Source: GCA-001856825 sp049965815 (GTDB lineage Archaea > Thermoplasmatota > Thermoplasmata > Thermoplasmatales > GCA-001856825). Taken from it: a stretch of DNA of 64,000 nucleotides. Every line of letters starts with the position of its first letter. Position 1 is the stretch's first letter. The position numbers and the translations under genes are program-made. The stretch is taken from the NCBI GenBank assembly GCA_049965815.1, contig JBMFVV010000004.1:1-64000 (forward strand), given 5' to 3'. Below, piece by piece: positions 42,731-51,493 of the stretch. The notes under the pieces are model-generated. The model was not told the DNA's origin, did no database searches, and worked only from the letters and a program-made list of their open reading frames with translations.

Positions 42731-45037
42731 ATGAGTGCAGAAGAAGATGATTTTGTAGAGGATATTACGAGCGAAATTCCAGCTGAAACTCTTGTTAGGT
42801 TTAATAACGATGAGCTTAGAGCAAGAGTATTCATAGATAAATACGCAATAAAGGACAACGATGGTGTTCTCCTTGAGAAGGTCCCAGAAGAAATGTGGAG
42901 AAGGGTTGCTAGGGAGATATCTTCTGTAGAGAGTGAGTCTCTGAGGGCTGAATGGGAAAACAAGTTCTATTGGTTACTAGAAAACTTCAGGATGGTTCCC
43001 GGAGGGAGAATCTTGTTTGGTGCTGGACAAGAGAAATTCAAAAGGAGAGTTACGCTTAACAACTGCTATGTTATTCCAATCAAGGACGACTCCCTGGAAT
43101 CTATATTTGAATGGACCAAGGAAGCCGCAAGAACTTACTCTCTGGGGGGAGGGGTAGGTACAGATATAAGTATTCTAAGGCCGAGAGGGGCTCCAGTGAA
43201 TAATGCAGCTCTAAAGTCTACAGGAAGTGTATCATTTATGAATATAATGTCTGAGACCACTGGTACAATTGGTCAATCCGGTAGACGGGGCGCTTTGATG
43301 ATCACTATAAGAATAGACCATCCTGATATACTGGATTTCATAAAAGTAAAGAGAGATCTGAACCGCGTTCGGTACGCGAACATTTCGGTAAAGATTACCG
43401 ACGAATTTATGAAGAGAGTAGAAGATGATGACAATTTCACACTTCGTTATGAAAGTAGCAAGGTCAAGAAAATTGAAAAAGTTGTACGGGCAAGAGAGCT
43501 ATGGAACGAGCTCATAGAATCAGCTAGAAACTGGGCAGAACCCGGACTCATATTCTGGGATACTATGAAGAAAGAGAGTACGTCAGAATACAACGGAATG
43601 GATATACTCACCACTAATCCCTGTTCAGAAATCCCTCTAGAGGCATATGGAGCTTGCAATCTTGGGAACGTCAATCTTGCAGTGTTTGTAAAGAACCCGT
43701 TTGAAAACGCTGAAGTTGATTGGGAAGATCTCGAAAAGGCTGTAAGGTATACAGTTCGCTTCTTGGACGATGTAGTGGATTACAATATGTTCAAACATCC
43801 TCTGAAGCCACAGACAGATGAAGCTGGAAAAAGCAGAAGGATAGGTGTTGGCTTCACTGGTCTGGGTGATATGCTCATCAAGTTGAAGATTAAGTACGAT
43901 ACTCCAGAATCCATTAAATTTGTTGATTCGATGTTTTCGAGAATAATGAAAATGATATATGATGAAAGCACTCTAATAGCCGCTGAAAAAGGTACATTCC
44001 CAGCATTCGACCTTGAAAAACACTTGAAGTCTCCGTTCATATCCAGACTAGACCCGGAACTGATAGAAAAGATAAAGAAAAATGGGTTAAGAAATGTTGC
44101 TCTCATAACCGTGCCACCAGTCGGAAGTGGTTCTGCCCTTGCAGGTACTTCCAGCGGAATTGAACCTGTATTTGCGTTCTCTTATACCAGGAGAAGTGAA
44201 TCACTTTCCAAACAGACGTTCAAAGTTTATCACCCTCTCGTAAGGGAATACATGGAACTCTACGGAGTCAAGGAGGAGAAGGACCTCCCTGAATATTTTG
44301 TGGAGGCTCATAAGATCGATCCTATGTTCAGGATCAAATTGCAGGCAACAATTCAGAAATATGTGGATCACTCTATTTCATCGACCGTGAATCTGCCATC
44401 ATCAGTCTCTACTGATGAAGTTGGTAAGATTTACTTTGAAGCTTGGAAGGCTGGATGTAAAGGAGTGACAGTATATAGGGAAGGATCAAGAGAAGGTATA
44501 CTGTTGACAAAGGAAGAAGCAAAGAAGAAAGAGCACAAGGAGTTTGAAAGGTCAACAGTCCTCACTGGGAGAACGATAGTATTTCCGCTTCTAGAAACCG
44601 GAAAATTATACACCACTATAAATTTTGATGAATCAGGTAGACCGGTTGAAATATTCGTAAATGTCGGCAAATCTGGATCAGAAGAAAAGGCATATTCAGA
44701 AGCAATTGGAAGGCTTCTCTCACTATACCTGCAACAAGGCGGGGACATTGCAAAGGTGGTCAGAGCACTCACAGGAATAAAGGGCAAGACGACCACATTT
44801 GTGGGTGGGTCTAAGATTACTTCTGTCCCGGACGGAGTCGCCAAAGCAATAGAAATTGCGATGAAGGGGGAGCCTCCACAATCCACACTGACAGGGAATT
44901 TTCTCGTGACAGCAATCAAGACAGAGGAAAAGAAGGAAAAGATTTTTGCAACCTGTCCAAAATGCAATAATGACACTCTAGTAATGGAAAATGGCTGTCT
45001 CACTTGTAAAACGTGCGGATATTCAAAGTGCGAATAA
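42731..45037 (+). CDS. nrdJ: Adenosylcobalamin-dependent (class II) ribonucleotide reductase
   Basis: The 768-residue enzyme reduces ribonucleotides with a B12-derived thiyl radical. The N-terminal part has VPGGRILFGAGQ, LNNCYVIPI (active-site Cys), SLGGGVGTDISILRPRG and SGRRGALMITI. NPCSEIPLEAYGACNLGNVNL carries the radical Cys and Glu (near residue 300). MSETTGTIGQ is typical of class II. After about residue 600 is a TSCPD domain (LYTTINFDESGRPVEIFVNV), and the end is a zinc ribbon CPKCNNDTLVMENGCLTCKTC. No intein and no separate small subunit are present, so growth should need adenosylcobalamin. Confidence 0.94.
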   Translation: MSAEEDDFVEDITSEIPAETLVRFNNDELRARVFIDKYAIKDNDGVLLEKVPEEMWRRVAREISSVESESLRAEWENKFYWLLENFRMVPGGRILFGAGQEKFKRRVTLNNCYVIPIKDDSLESIFEWTKEAARTYSLGGGVGTDISILRPRGAPVNNAALKSTGSVSFMNIMSETTGTIGQSGRRGALMITIRIDHPDILDFIKVKRDLNRVRYANISVKITDEFMKRVEDDDNFTLRYESSKVKKIEKVVRARELWNELIESARNWAEPGLIFWDTMKKESTSEYNGMDILTTNPCSEIPLEAYGACNLGNVNLAVFVKNPFENAEVDWEDLEKAVRYTVRFLDDVVDYNMFKHPLKPQTDEAGKSRRIGVGFTGLGDMLIKLKIKYDTPESIKFVDSMFSRIMKMIYDESTLIAAEKGTFPAFDLEKHLKSPFISRLDPELIEKIKKNGLRNVALITVPPVGSGSALAGTSSGIEPVFAFSYTRRSESLSKQTFKVYHPLVREYMELYGVKEEKDLPEYFVEAHKIDPMFRIKLQATIQKYVDHSISSTVNLPSSVSTDEVGKIYFEAWKAGCKGVTVYREGSREGILLTKEEAKKKEHKEFERSTVLTGRTIVFPLLETGKLYTTINFDESGRPVEIFVNVGKSGSEEKAYSEAIGRLLSLYLQQGGDIAKVVRALTGIKGKTTTFVGGSKITSVPDGVAKAIEIAMKGEPPQSTLTGNFLVTAIKTEEKKEKIFATCPKCNNDTLVMENGCLTCKTCGYSKCE

Positions 45038-45241
45038 ATCCATGGCATAGGTATAATCTTCTATTTTTTCACATTTTTATTTTATTAGATTATTCTAGTA
45101 ATGGCTGATGGTTCCTGTGATTTTTCTGTCTAAGGGTTGAAATTTATGCTAGGTCCCTATTCAAGAGTGGGTAACGAATATATGCTTAATAGCTGGCTCT
45201 ATGGCCTTCTTTTTGCAAACAGCCCTAGGAGACTGAAATGA

Positions 45242-45270
45242 GGTAGAGGCTTATGTTATGAACTTCTACC
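45242..45270 (+). repeat. Ten-pair hairpin upstream of the membrane HTH gene
   Basis: GGTAGAGG-c-TT (45242-45252) pairs with AACTTCTACC (45261-45270), with one bulged C, one G-T pair and an 8-nt loop. It lies about 60 nt before the gene at 45331, in a 293-nt gap that otherwise shows no gene. A leader structure or the end of the nrdJ transcript are both possible. Confidence 0.35.
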
Positions 45271-45330
45271 GATTATTTTCCCAATGAAGTTAGTTGCTCA
45301 AAAGCTATTAGAATGAGTTAAATTTAGTAA

Positions 45331-45888
45331 GTGATGAAAAAAGCTGAGGGGGGCAGTATCTTAAACAAAGCACTGATGAATGCAATCATTTCAGCAGTGA
45401 TTGCAGTTTCAGCCGTGATACTGCTCATTCTTCTTTCTTTCACTCTCTTTTTATTGATAGATAGCTCATTTTTTACGAATTTGCCGGTGAGACCCTACTC
45501 AATATATCTCATAATAGCTATTTCGGCTTCTGTAATTCTCTTAGTCGTTTCACTTGTCTTCCTGTTCAGGAGCATAAAATCCATATCGCTGGAATCAAAA
45601 GAGAGTTCCAGTTTCCTTGGTAATAGTGGGGAATCAACTCAGGTACAATTCGATCAGGACGCGATTAAATATCTAGACGAGGGAGAACGGGAGATCTATA
45701 TGATCCTTGTAGATGCTGGTGGGACAGTACTCCAAAGGGATATTGCAAGTGTCAAGGGCTATTCAAAAGCAACGATAACTCGAATACTGACAAGACTGGA
45801 AGCAAAGGGATTAGTAGAAAGAATAAGGCACGGAACCACAAATCAGATAGTGCTGAAAAGAGTTTCGAAACAAGTTTCACAGAAATGA
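45331..45888 (+). CDS. Membrane-anchored winged-helix regulator
   Basis: The 185-residue protein has two N-terminal membrane helices (about 16-42 and 55-79). A Ser-rich linker follows, then a C-terminal MarR-like wHTH: LDEGEREIYMILVDAGGTVL, DIASVKGYSKATITRILTRL (recognition helix) and the wing VERIRHGTTNQIVL. One-component membrane-bound regulators of this layout are common in archaea. They probably sense envelope state or a lipid-soluble signal. The start is GTG with an ATG as second codon. The SHOCT protein follows 59 nt downstream. Confidence 0.78.
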   Translation: MMKKAEGGSILNKALMNAIISAVIAVSAVILLILLSFTLFLLIDSSFFTNLPVRPYSIYLIIAISASVILLVVSLVFLFRSIKSISLESKESSSFLGNSGESTQVQFDQDAIKYLDEGEREIYMILVDAGGTVLQRDIASVKGYSKATITRILTRLEAKGLVERIRHGTTNQIVLKRVSKQVSQK

Positions 45889-45947
45889 AAGGTATTTCAC
45901 GATGCATTTAAGAACTCTTTCAGTTTTAAAGTATATCAGGTGAAAAA

Positions 45948-46322
45948 ATGAGAAATCATATATTTCGGTTTTTCTGGGTATTCATAGGGGTGATAGCAGC
46001 AGTAATAGTGATCTCAGCAGTCATAAATGCCATATTTATTCCCAGGTATCCTCCAGGAACGTATCCTTATAACGGGATGATGGGATTCGGCTGGGGGTAT
46101 GGGCCGTTCTGGGGATTTGGAGCTTTCATGATGATTGTTCCTCTTTTTATCCTAATACTCTTTGTATTGTGGATAGTTGGTATAGCAAGAAATCATAACG
46201 GAACAAGTTATTATGATCAACATCAAGAGGATGCAATGGACATACTAGATCGGAGATTCGCTAGCGGATCCATAACACAGGAAGAATATAACAAGATAAA
46301 GGAACAGATAACCAGGAAATGA
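45948..46322 (+). CDS. SHOCT-domain membrane protein
   Basis: The 124-residue protein has two membrane helices (about 6-28 and 60-84). They are joined by a Gly/Tyr/Phe/Trp-rich outside loop (GMMGFGWGYGPFWGFGAF), and the C-terminus is a SHOCT motif, AMDILDRRFASGSITQEEYN. SHOCT segments mediate oligomerisation. The function is unknown. A GGTGAAAA ribosome binding site precedes the ATG. It probably shares a transcript with the upstream membrane HTH gene. Confidence 0.78.
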   Translation: MRNHIFRFFWVFIGVIAAVIVISAVINAIFIPRYPPGTYPYNGMMGFGWGYGPFWGFGAFMMIVPLFILILFVLWIVGIARNHNGTSYYDQHQEDAMDILDRRFASGSITQEEYNKIKEQITRK

Positions 46323-46390
46323 CACGCTGAATTTTTCTATATTTTAATCATTATTTTTTTTATGTATTCTCTATATGGATAATGCGATCG

Positions 46391-46511
46391 CTTTATATAC
46401 AAACAAGTTCTGTCGAAAGAGCATTAGCCACACGTCTCCGGCGATAGTGCCGATGATGGTTCTGAAATTAAGAACACATCAAGACGCAACGGCTGTGCAA
46501 CAGTGGTAAGT
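46391..46511 (+). promoter_or_regulatory. Promoter and leader of the ribosomal super-operon
   Basis: A strong TATA box, CTTTATATAC, lies at about 46391-46400. The first gene starts at 46512, so the leader is roughly 90 nt, unlike the leaderless first genes elsewhere. It holds two small hairpins, CGGC-gatagt-GCCG (about 46439-46452) and GTTCT-gaaatta-AGAAC. An 18-codon frame (46453-46509, beginning with two ATG codons) has its TAA 2 nt before the rpl3 ATG. A regulatory leader or leader peptide is plausible. Confidence 0.5.
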
Positions 46512-47501
46512 ATGGCAACGCCAAATCATTCAAGACACGGGTCTATGGGATACTATCCCAGAAAAAGAGCAAAATCAGAGATACCGCACATAAGGTCATG
46601 GCCACAGATCAATGAAGGTCCAAAACTCCAGGGATTCGTTGGATTCAAGGCTGGAATGACACATGCGCTGTTCGTTGATTACAGGAAGAGCAGCACAACT
46701 GCGGGGTCTGAAGTTGCATCGTCCGTAACGGTGATTGAGGTCCCACCCCTTAAGGTGGTGGGTATCAGACTATACGGTAGAGATGCATATGGAGAGCATA
46801 CGATAGCAGAAACTTACGATAGTGGATCTATCAATGAACTGAAAAAAGTGCTACCTGTATCGAAGGACTATAAACCTAAAGAAATAGATGGCACAGATGC
46901 AGTTGACGTAAATGTTCTAGTTCTGATACAAAACGATAAGGTTAAGGCAATTTCAAAGAAAGTTCCCGACATTACTGAAATTAGGGTTGGCGGTGGATCG
47001 ATAAAGGAAAGAATAGATTACGCAAAGTCAATCCTCGGAAAGGAGGTAAGTTTCGATTCATTTTCAAGATCAGGAAAATTTGTTGACATAATTGCAGTGA
47101 CGAAAGGCAAAGGATTTCAAGGCCATGTGAAGAGATGGGGGGTAAAACTTCTTCCACGCAAAAACAGGAAACACAGAAGAATGATAGGTACCCTAGGACC
47201 ATGGCATCCAGATTGGGTTAGGAACACGGTTCCGCAAGCTGGTCAGATGGGTTTCCATCAAAGGACTGAGTTCAACAAAAGGGTACTATACTATGGAAAA
47301 CCTGAAGAGAAGGCAATAACACCTAAAGGTGGATTCCTCAACTACGGTGAAGTAGTGAACAGCTATATACTTGTTCACGGAACTGTCCCTGGATCTACAA
47401 AGAGAATAGTTAAACTGAGGGACCCTGCCAGGCAGACGGTACCGGATGTGGAGAAGGTAGGTATGAGTTACGTATCAGTTGAAAGCAAGCAGGGGGCGTG
47501 A
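46512..47501 (+). CDS. rpl3: Ribosomal protein L3
   Basis: The product is about 329 residues of uL3, a large-subunit protein near the peptidyl transferase centre. It opens ATPNHSRHGSMGYYPRKRA and has LQGFVGFKAGMTH, KGKGFQGHVKRWGVK and the conserved loop GPWHPDWVRNTVPQAGQMGF. A GTG at 46503 is in frame, but the ATG at 46512 gives the normal archaeal N-terminus. It is the first gene of the super-operon. Confidence 0.95.
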   Translation: MATPNHSRHGSMGYYPRKRAKSEIPHIRSWPQINEGPKLQGFVGFKAGMTHALFVDYRKSSTTAGSEVASSVTVIEVPPLKVVGIRLYGRDAYGEHTIAETYDSGSINELKKVLPVSKDYKPKEIDGTDAVDVNVLVLIQNDKVKAISKKVPDITEIRVGGGSIKERIDYAKSILGKEVSFDSFSRSGKFVDIIAVTKGKGFQGHVKRWGVKLLPRKNRKHRRMIGTLGPWHPDWVRNTVPQAGQMGFHQRTEFNKRVLYYGKPEEKAITPKGGFLNYGEVVNSYILVHGTVPGSTKRIVKLRDPARQTVPDVEKVGMSYVSVESKQGA

Positions 47502-47502
47502 A

Positions 47503-48261
47503 ATGACAAATCTATTTTCACTTGATGGAAAGGTAATGAAGAGTGTTGATCTTCCGGACGCATTCAAATTCCCAATAAGAAATGACCTGATAATAAGGTT
47601 CACAAACGCGTATCAATCAAATGGAAGGACACCATATGGGAGCTACTGGTTTGCAGGAAACAGAAGGGTCGGGCATAACATGGGACCCAACCACGGAATA
47701 TCGAGGTATCCTAGGGTGGCTGGCAGTTCAAGAGGAGTTCTTCTTAGCAATGCAAGAGGAGGAAGATCAGCCCATCATCCGACAACTGCAAAGGACTGGA
47801 ATCTCAAGGTAAACAAGAAGGAAAGGGTGCTGGCCAAGCTTTCTGCATTATCCAGCACAGTCTCACCTGAGCTAGTAAGGAAGAGGGGTCACAAATTCAC
47901 CATCGACAGTCTCCCGGTAATTCTTGAAGACAGGTTTGAACAGATAGAGAAGACGAAGGAAGCAACAGATGTTCTGGTCAAGGTGGGAGTCTTTGACGAT
48001 ATAGTAAGGTCGAAAGAAGGAACAAAGATCAGGGCAGGAAGGGGGAAAAGTAGGGGAAGAAAGTACGTCACTCCCAAGAGCATTCTCTTCTTGGTCAGAG
48101 ACAAATCACACATCTGCAAAGCGCTCAAGAACCTTCCAGGAGTAGACATAGTCAGACCAGAGGAATTGAACGCTTATGTTCTGGCACCCGGTGGCCATCC
48201 CGGAAGGTTACTAGTGGTGACTGAGGGTGCACTCAACGATCTGAGAGGGTGGAAGACATGA
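47503..48261 (+). CDS. rpl4: Ribosomal protein L4
   Basis: The product is 252 residues of uL4 from the ATG at 47503, one base after the rpl3 stop. The long exit-tunnel loop is visible in YPRVAGSSRGVLLSNARGGR with SAHHPTTAKDW, and KYVTPKSILFLVRDKS follows. An in-frame start at 47479 would lie inside rpl3 and is unlikely. GGGGGCGTGA before the ATG serves as ribosome binding site. Confidence 0.95.
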   Translation: MTNLFSLDGKVMKSVDLPDAFKFPIRNDLIIRFTNAYQSNGRTPYGSYWFAGNRRVGHNMGPNHGISRYPRVAGSSRGVLLSNARGGRSAHHPTTAKDWNLKVNKKERVLAKLSALSSTVSPELVRKRGHKFTIDSLPVILEDRFEQIEKTKEATDVLVKVGVFDDIVRSKEGTKIRAGRGKSRGRKYVTPKSILFLVRDKSHICKALKNLPGVDIVRPEELNAYVLAPGGHPGRLLVVTEGALNDLRGWKT

Positions 48262-48518
48262 AAAGTCCATATGACATTCTTCTCAAACCGTTTGTAACAG
48301 AAAAGTCAATGCTGCAGATAGAAAGGGAGAACAAGATCTGGTTCATAGTCTATGAAAGGGCAACTAGGACACAGATCAAGAATGCCGTAGAAGAGATATC
48401 GGGTATGAAGGTAAGCAACATAAACATACTGAGGGACAAGGAAGGGAAGAAAGCTATAGTGAAAATATCTAAAGATTTCTCGGCCGAAGAGCTTGCTACC
48501 AAGCTGGGAATATTCTGA
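48258..48518 (+). CDS. rpl23: Ribosomal protein L23
   Basis: The product is 86 residues of uL23, located at the exit of the peptide tunnel. It reads SPYDILLKPFVTEKSML, then ATRTQIKNAVEEISGMKVSN and NILRDKEGKKAIVKI. The ATG at 48258 overlaps the rpl4 stop (ATGA), with GGGTGGA before it. A GTG at 48249 is in frame but less likely. Confidence 0.94.
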   Translation: MKSPYDILLKPFVTEKSMLQIERENKIWFIVYERATRTQIKNAVEEISGMKVSNINILRDKEGKKAIVKISKDFSAEELATKLGIF

Positions 48519-48527
48519 GGTGAAAAT

Positions 48528-49235
48528 ATGGGAAAGAGAATAGTAGTTCAAAGGAGAGGAAAGGGCGGGCTTACTTACAGAAGCCCCAGCCATAGACATT
48601 ATGGTCAGATCAAATATCCTAAGGAAGAAAACTGGGAGGGTAGGGTCGAGAAGCTATTGAGGGACCCAGGACATTACGCTCCAGTAGCAGTAGTCAAGAT
48701 GAGTGACGAAAGCAACAGGAACTTTATTGCACACACCGGTATGTTTGCAGGACAAAGGATAAGAGGTGGTGGAGATGCCCCCTCCAACGTGGGGAATACC
48801 CTTCCGCTGGGTCTTATTCCAGACGGGTCAGTTGTTTATAATGTTGAGATCAAGCCAGGGTCTGGCGGGAACATAGCTAGGACTCCAGGCTCCTTCTGCA
48901 CAGTCGTTGCCCACGGAGAAAATGTTACACTGAAACTTCCTTCAGGGAAGATGAGGGACATAAAGCCTTCATGCCTCGCGACAATAGGTGTTACCGGAGG
49001 CGGAGGAAGAAATTCAAAGCCATTCCTGAAGGCAGGAAAGAAAATACACGCTTATCAGAGCAGAGCAAAACGCCCCTATACTGTGAGAGGGGTCGCAATG
49101 AATGCGGTCAACCACCCACATGGTGGTGGAAATCACCAACACGTAGGGAGACCGTCCACGGTGGGAAGAAATACACCACCTGGAAGAAAGGTTGGAAGAC
49201 TATCCCCAAGGAAGAAGGTGAAGACAAATGCCTGA
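48528..49235 (+). CDS. rpl2: Ribosomal protein L2
   Basis: The product is 235 residues of uL2, which contacts the peptidyl transferase centre. VQRRGKGGLTYRSPSHRHYG opens it, and the C-terminal AMNAVNHPHGGGNHQHVGRP carries the conserved functional His loop. GAGGTGAAAAT before the ATG is a strong ribosome binding site. Confidence 0.96.
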   Translation: MGKRIVVQRRGKGGLTYRSPSHRHYGQIKYPKEENWEGRVEKLLRDPGHYAPVAVVKMSDESNRNFIAHTGMFAGQRIRGGGDAPSNVGNTLPLGLIPDGSVVYNVEIKPGSGGNIARTPGSFCTVVAHGENVTLKLPSGKMRDIKPSCLATIGVTGGGGRNSKPFLKAGKKIHAYQSRAKRPYTVRGVAMNAVNHPHGGGNHQHVGRPSTVGRNTPPGRKVGRLSPRKKVKTNA

Positions 49236-49683
49236 AGATAAGAGATTGAGATCACAGAAGGCAATAAAGAGGTCCAAGAGGAAGGCAACGAAGGCAATAT
49301 CGGAGAGAGGGAAGGAGATCCTCTACAGGGGCAAGACGCTCGACGAGCTTCTGGCCATGGAGCCTGCGGAATTCCTGAAGATGATCCCGGCAAGGGCTAG
49401 AAGATCACTGAAAAGAGGGTACAATATTGAACAGCAGAGGCTTCACGATAGGCTTCTTGAAAAGGACTCAGTAAGGACAAGGGTTAGGGACCTCATAATT
49501 ATCCCACAGTATGTGGGAAAGACTGTTTCTGTTTACAACGGACATCTATATCAAACATTTTCCATAAAGGAAGAGATGATAGGCCATTATCTTGGCGAAT
49601 ACTCTCAGACAAGGAAGGAAGTTAAGCACTCCGGACCGGGAGTAGGTGCGACTAGGGGATCGAAGTTCCTCCCGCTTAAGTGA
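49228..49683 (+). CDS. rps19: Ribosomal protein S19
   Basis: The product is 151 residues of uS19 of the small-subunit head. A basic N-terminal stretch (SQKAIKRSKRKATKA) precedes the archaeal core with LLEKDSVRTRVRDLIIIPQY, GKTVSVYNGHLYQTFSIKEE and HSGPGVGATRGSKFLPLK. The gene overlaps rpl2 by 8 nt. Confidence 0.95.
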   Translation: MPEDKRLRSQKAIKRSKRKATKAISERGKEILYRGKTLDELLAMEPAEFLKMIPARARRSLKRGYNIEQQRLHDRLLEKDSVRTRVRDLIIIPQYVGKTVSVYNGHLYQTFSIKEEMIGHYLGEYSQTRKEVKHSGPGVGATRGSKFLPLK

Positions 49684-49692
49684 GGTCATAAG

Positions 49693-50145
49693 ATGAAATA
49701 TGTACTTGAAACAGATAAAAAGAAAAGTGCAAGGGCCACATCGGTGAACACTCCTATCTCGCCCAGAGACGCGCTCGAAATTGTGAGAACTATCAAGGGG
49801 ATGAAATTAGACAGCGCTAAGGACTACCTGGAAAGAGTCATAGAAAAGAAAAGCGCAGTTCCGTACAGGAAGTTTCTTGATTCAGTATCCCACAAAAGGG
49901 GAGTAGGACCTGGAAGATATCCGGTTAGGGCTGCAAAGTATGTCCTTGAAACGCTGACGAACGCTGAGAATAACGCAGAATTCAAACAGTTAGATGCTGA
50001 TAAGTTGATAATAAAGAGTGCCGTTGCTCAGCCAGCGCCTCCCATCAAATACTATACCTATAAGGCGTTTGGTTCCAGTGGCAAGTTCTATAGAGAGAGG
50101 GTACACATCCAGATTATTCTGGAGGAGTTGGGTGAATCAGAATGA
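49693..50145 (+). CDS. rpl22: Ribosomal protein L22
   Basis: The product is 150 residues of uL22, lining the exit tunnel. It has KSARATSVNTPISPRDALEI, SHKRGVGPGRYPVRAAKYVL, and HIQIILEEL at the end. GAGGTCATAAG precedes the ATG. The stop overlaps the rps3 start. Confidence 0.95.
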   Translation: MKYVLETDKKKSARATSVNTPISPRDALEIVRTIKGMKLDSAKDYLERVIEKKSAVPYRKFLDSVSHKRGVGPGRYPVRAAKYVLETLTNAENNAEFKQLDADKLIIKSAVAQPAPPIKYYTYKAFGSSGKFYRERVHIQIILEELGESE

Positions 50146-50792
50146 AGGAACTAAAATTTCTTAAGGAGAACATCAGAAGGCAATTGATAAAAGAGTATCT
50201 TGTACACGAGATAGGTGATGCGGGATTCGGTGGAGTGGACATTCAGAGGACACCCCAGAATACCATAGTCATGCTCAGAGTAGAACGCCCTGGACTGGTA
50301 ATAGGGAGAAGAGGTTCAAAGATCAAGAACATGGAACTTACGCTAGAAAAGAGGTTCAATCTTACAAGTCCGCTTATAAGGGTAGAAGGAACAGAGGAAC
50401 CCGGTCTTAATGCCCAGATAATGGCGCAGAAGCTTGCACGATCAATAGAGAAGGGATGGCATTTCAGGAGGGCTGGTCATAGCACTCTCAAGAGAATAAT
50501 GGACTCAGGAGCCAGGGGAGGACAGATCAGGATGGGAGGCAAGCTGACGGGTGAGAGGGCAAGAAGTGTCAAATACACCTCGGGGAAGGTGATCTCTTCC
50601 GGGTATCCATCGGAGTCAATAGAAAAGGGGTTTGCAGTTGCAATGACAAAACCAGGTATCATTGGTATATCAGTTAAGATCCTTAGAAAGAATGTCAAGC
50701 TGCCGGATGATATCCAGATAAGGAAAGTGGATTTCGGGGAGGTGAAGAGCGATGGAGGAAATGAGGGCAAAATCGATACGCAAAATGAATAA
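50142..50792 (+). CDS. rps3: Ribosomal protein S3
   Basis: The product is 216 residues of uS3 with an N-terminal KH domain (RVERPGLVIGRRGSKIKNME, the GxxG motif). The C-terminal domain has HSTLKRIMDSGARGGQIRMG. It sits at the mRNA entry channel. The start overlaps the rpl22 stop (ATGA), and rpl29 begins inside its end. Confidence 0.95.
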   Translation: MKELKFLKENIRRQLIKEYLVHEIGDAGFGGVDIQRTPQNTIVMLRVERPGLVIGRRGSKIKNMELTLEKRFNLTSPLIRVEGTEEPGLNAQIMAQKLARSIEKGWHFRRAGHSTLKRIMDSGARGGQIRMGGKLTGERARSVKYTSGKVISSGYPSESIEKGFAVAMTKPGIIGISVKILRKNVKLPDDIQIRKVDFGEVKSDGGNEGKIDTQNE

Positions 50793-50952
50793 GGAAGAGA
50801 TAGAGAAGAAATACGCTGACCTCCGAGAAGAGCTGATGAGGGAGAGAGGTATTTCCGCGATGGGAGGAGCACCTCCTAGCCCGGGAAAGATTGAATCCCT
50901 AAGGAGACAAATAGCAAGGATGGAAACTGTACTGAGGGAGTCAGAGAAATGA
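50752..50952 (+). CDS. rpl29: Ribosomal protein L29
   Basis: The product is 66 residues of uL29, a helical hairpin at the tunnel exit: RAKSIRKMNKEEIEKKYADL and SPGKIESLRRQIARMETVLR. The ATG at 50752 has a perfect GGAGGTGA about 6 nt upstream, which favours it over the ATG at 50761. The gene overlaps rps3 by 41 nt. Confidence 0.93.
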   Translation: MEEMRAKSIRKMNKEEIEKKYADLREELMRERGISAMGGAPPSPGKIESLRRQIARMETVLRESEK

Positions 50953-51239
50953 AGGACGACAAGATTTTCAGAGACTTAACGCCGCTAGATGAGATAGCGA
51001 GAGAATCGCAGGTAATCACGATAGAGACCGACAAGAGAAGGTACGGAAAATGGGTCACAATAGTTTCAGGATTCGATCCACACTCTGAAGACATAAAGGA
51101 GCTGGCAAAAACTCTCAAGAAGAAAACAGCAACTGGCGGAACTGTAAAGGGAGAGAAGATTGAATTGCAGGGGGACCAGAGGGACAGGGTAAAAAGGGTC
51201 CTAGAGGACATGGGATTCAAGGTGGAGATTTCAGAATGA
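50949..51239 (+). CDS. Translation initiation factor aIF1 (SUI1)
   Basis: The product is 96 residues of the SUI1 fold, which checks start-codon selection on the small subunit. It has VITIETDKRRYGKWVTIVSG, KKKTATGGTVKGEKIELQGD and QRDRVKRVLEDMGF. The start overlaps the rpl29 stop by 4 nt, the usual archaeal place for this gene. Confidence 0.92.
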   Translation: MKDDKIFRDLTPLDEIARESQVITIETDKRRYGKWVTIVSGFDPHSEDIKELAKTLKKKTATGGTVKGEKIELQGDQRDRVKRVLEDMGFKVEISE

Positions 51240-51493
51240 ACCCTTACCTTACTGATGTAATTGGAACTAATGTTAAGATGATCAAACATTCCGATCCCAC
51301 GATAGCTGGATTGGAGGGCAGGGTAGTAGACGAGAGAAAGAATATCCTGATCCTAGAGACGACCAAGGGGGAGAGGAACGTCCCCAAGACAAAAGGAATA
51401 ATGTTAATTGAAGGCAAAGAGGTCAACCTTGAGAAAATGAGGTTCAGGCCCGAGGACAAAATGAAGAAAATAAGGAGGAAAGGAAGGCAATGA
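51236..51493 (+). CDS. rnp1: Ribonuclease P protein component 1 (Rpp29 homolog)
   Basis: The product is 85 residues with the Sm-like barrel of archaeal Rpp29: DVIGTNVKMIKHSDPTIAGL, then EGRVVDERKNILILETTKGE. A basic tail KKIRRKGRQ follows. It binds RNase P RNA for tRNA 5' processing. It overlaps both neighbours by 4 nt. Confidence 0.92.
   Translation: MNPYLTDVIGTNVKMIKHSDPTIAGLEGRVVDERKNILILETTKGERNVPKTKGIMLIEGKEVNLEKMRFRPEDKMKKIRRKGRQ

Noticed and set aside
42731..45037. Intein in the class II ribonucleotide reductase
   Set aside because: The catalytic blocks run without a large insertion and there are no splicing motifs; the extra length is a TSCPD domain and a zinc ribbon.
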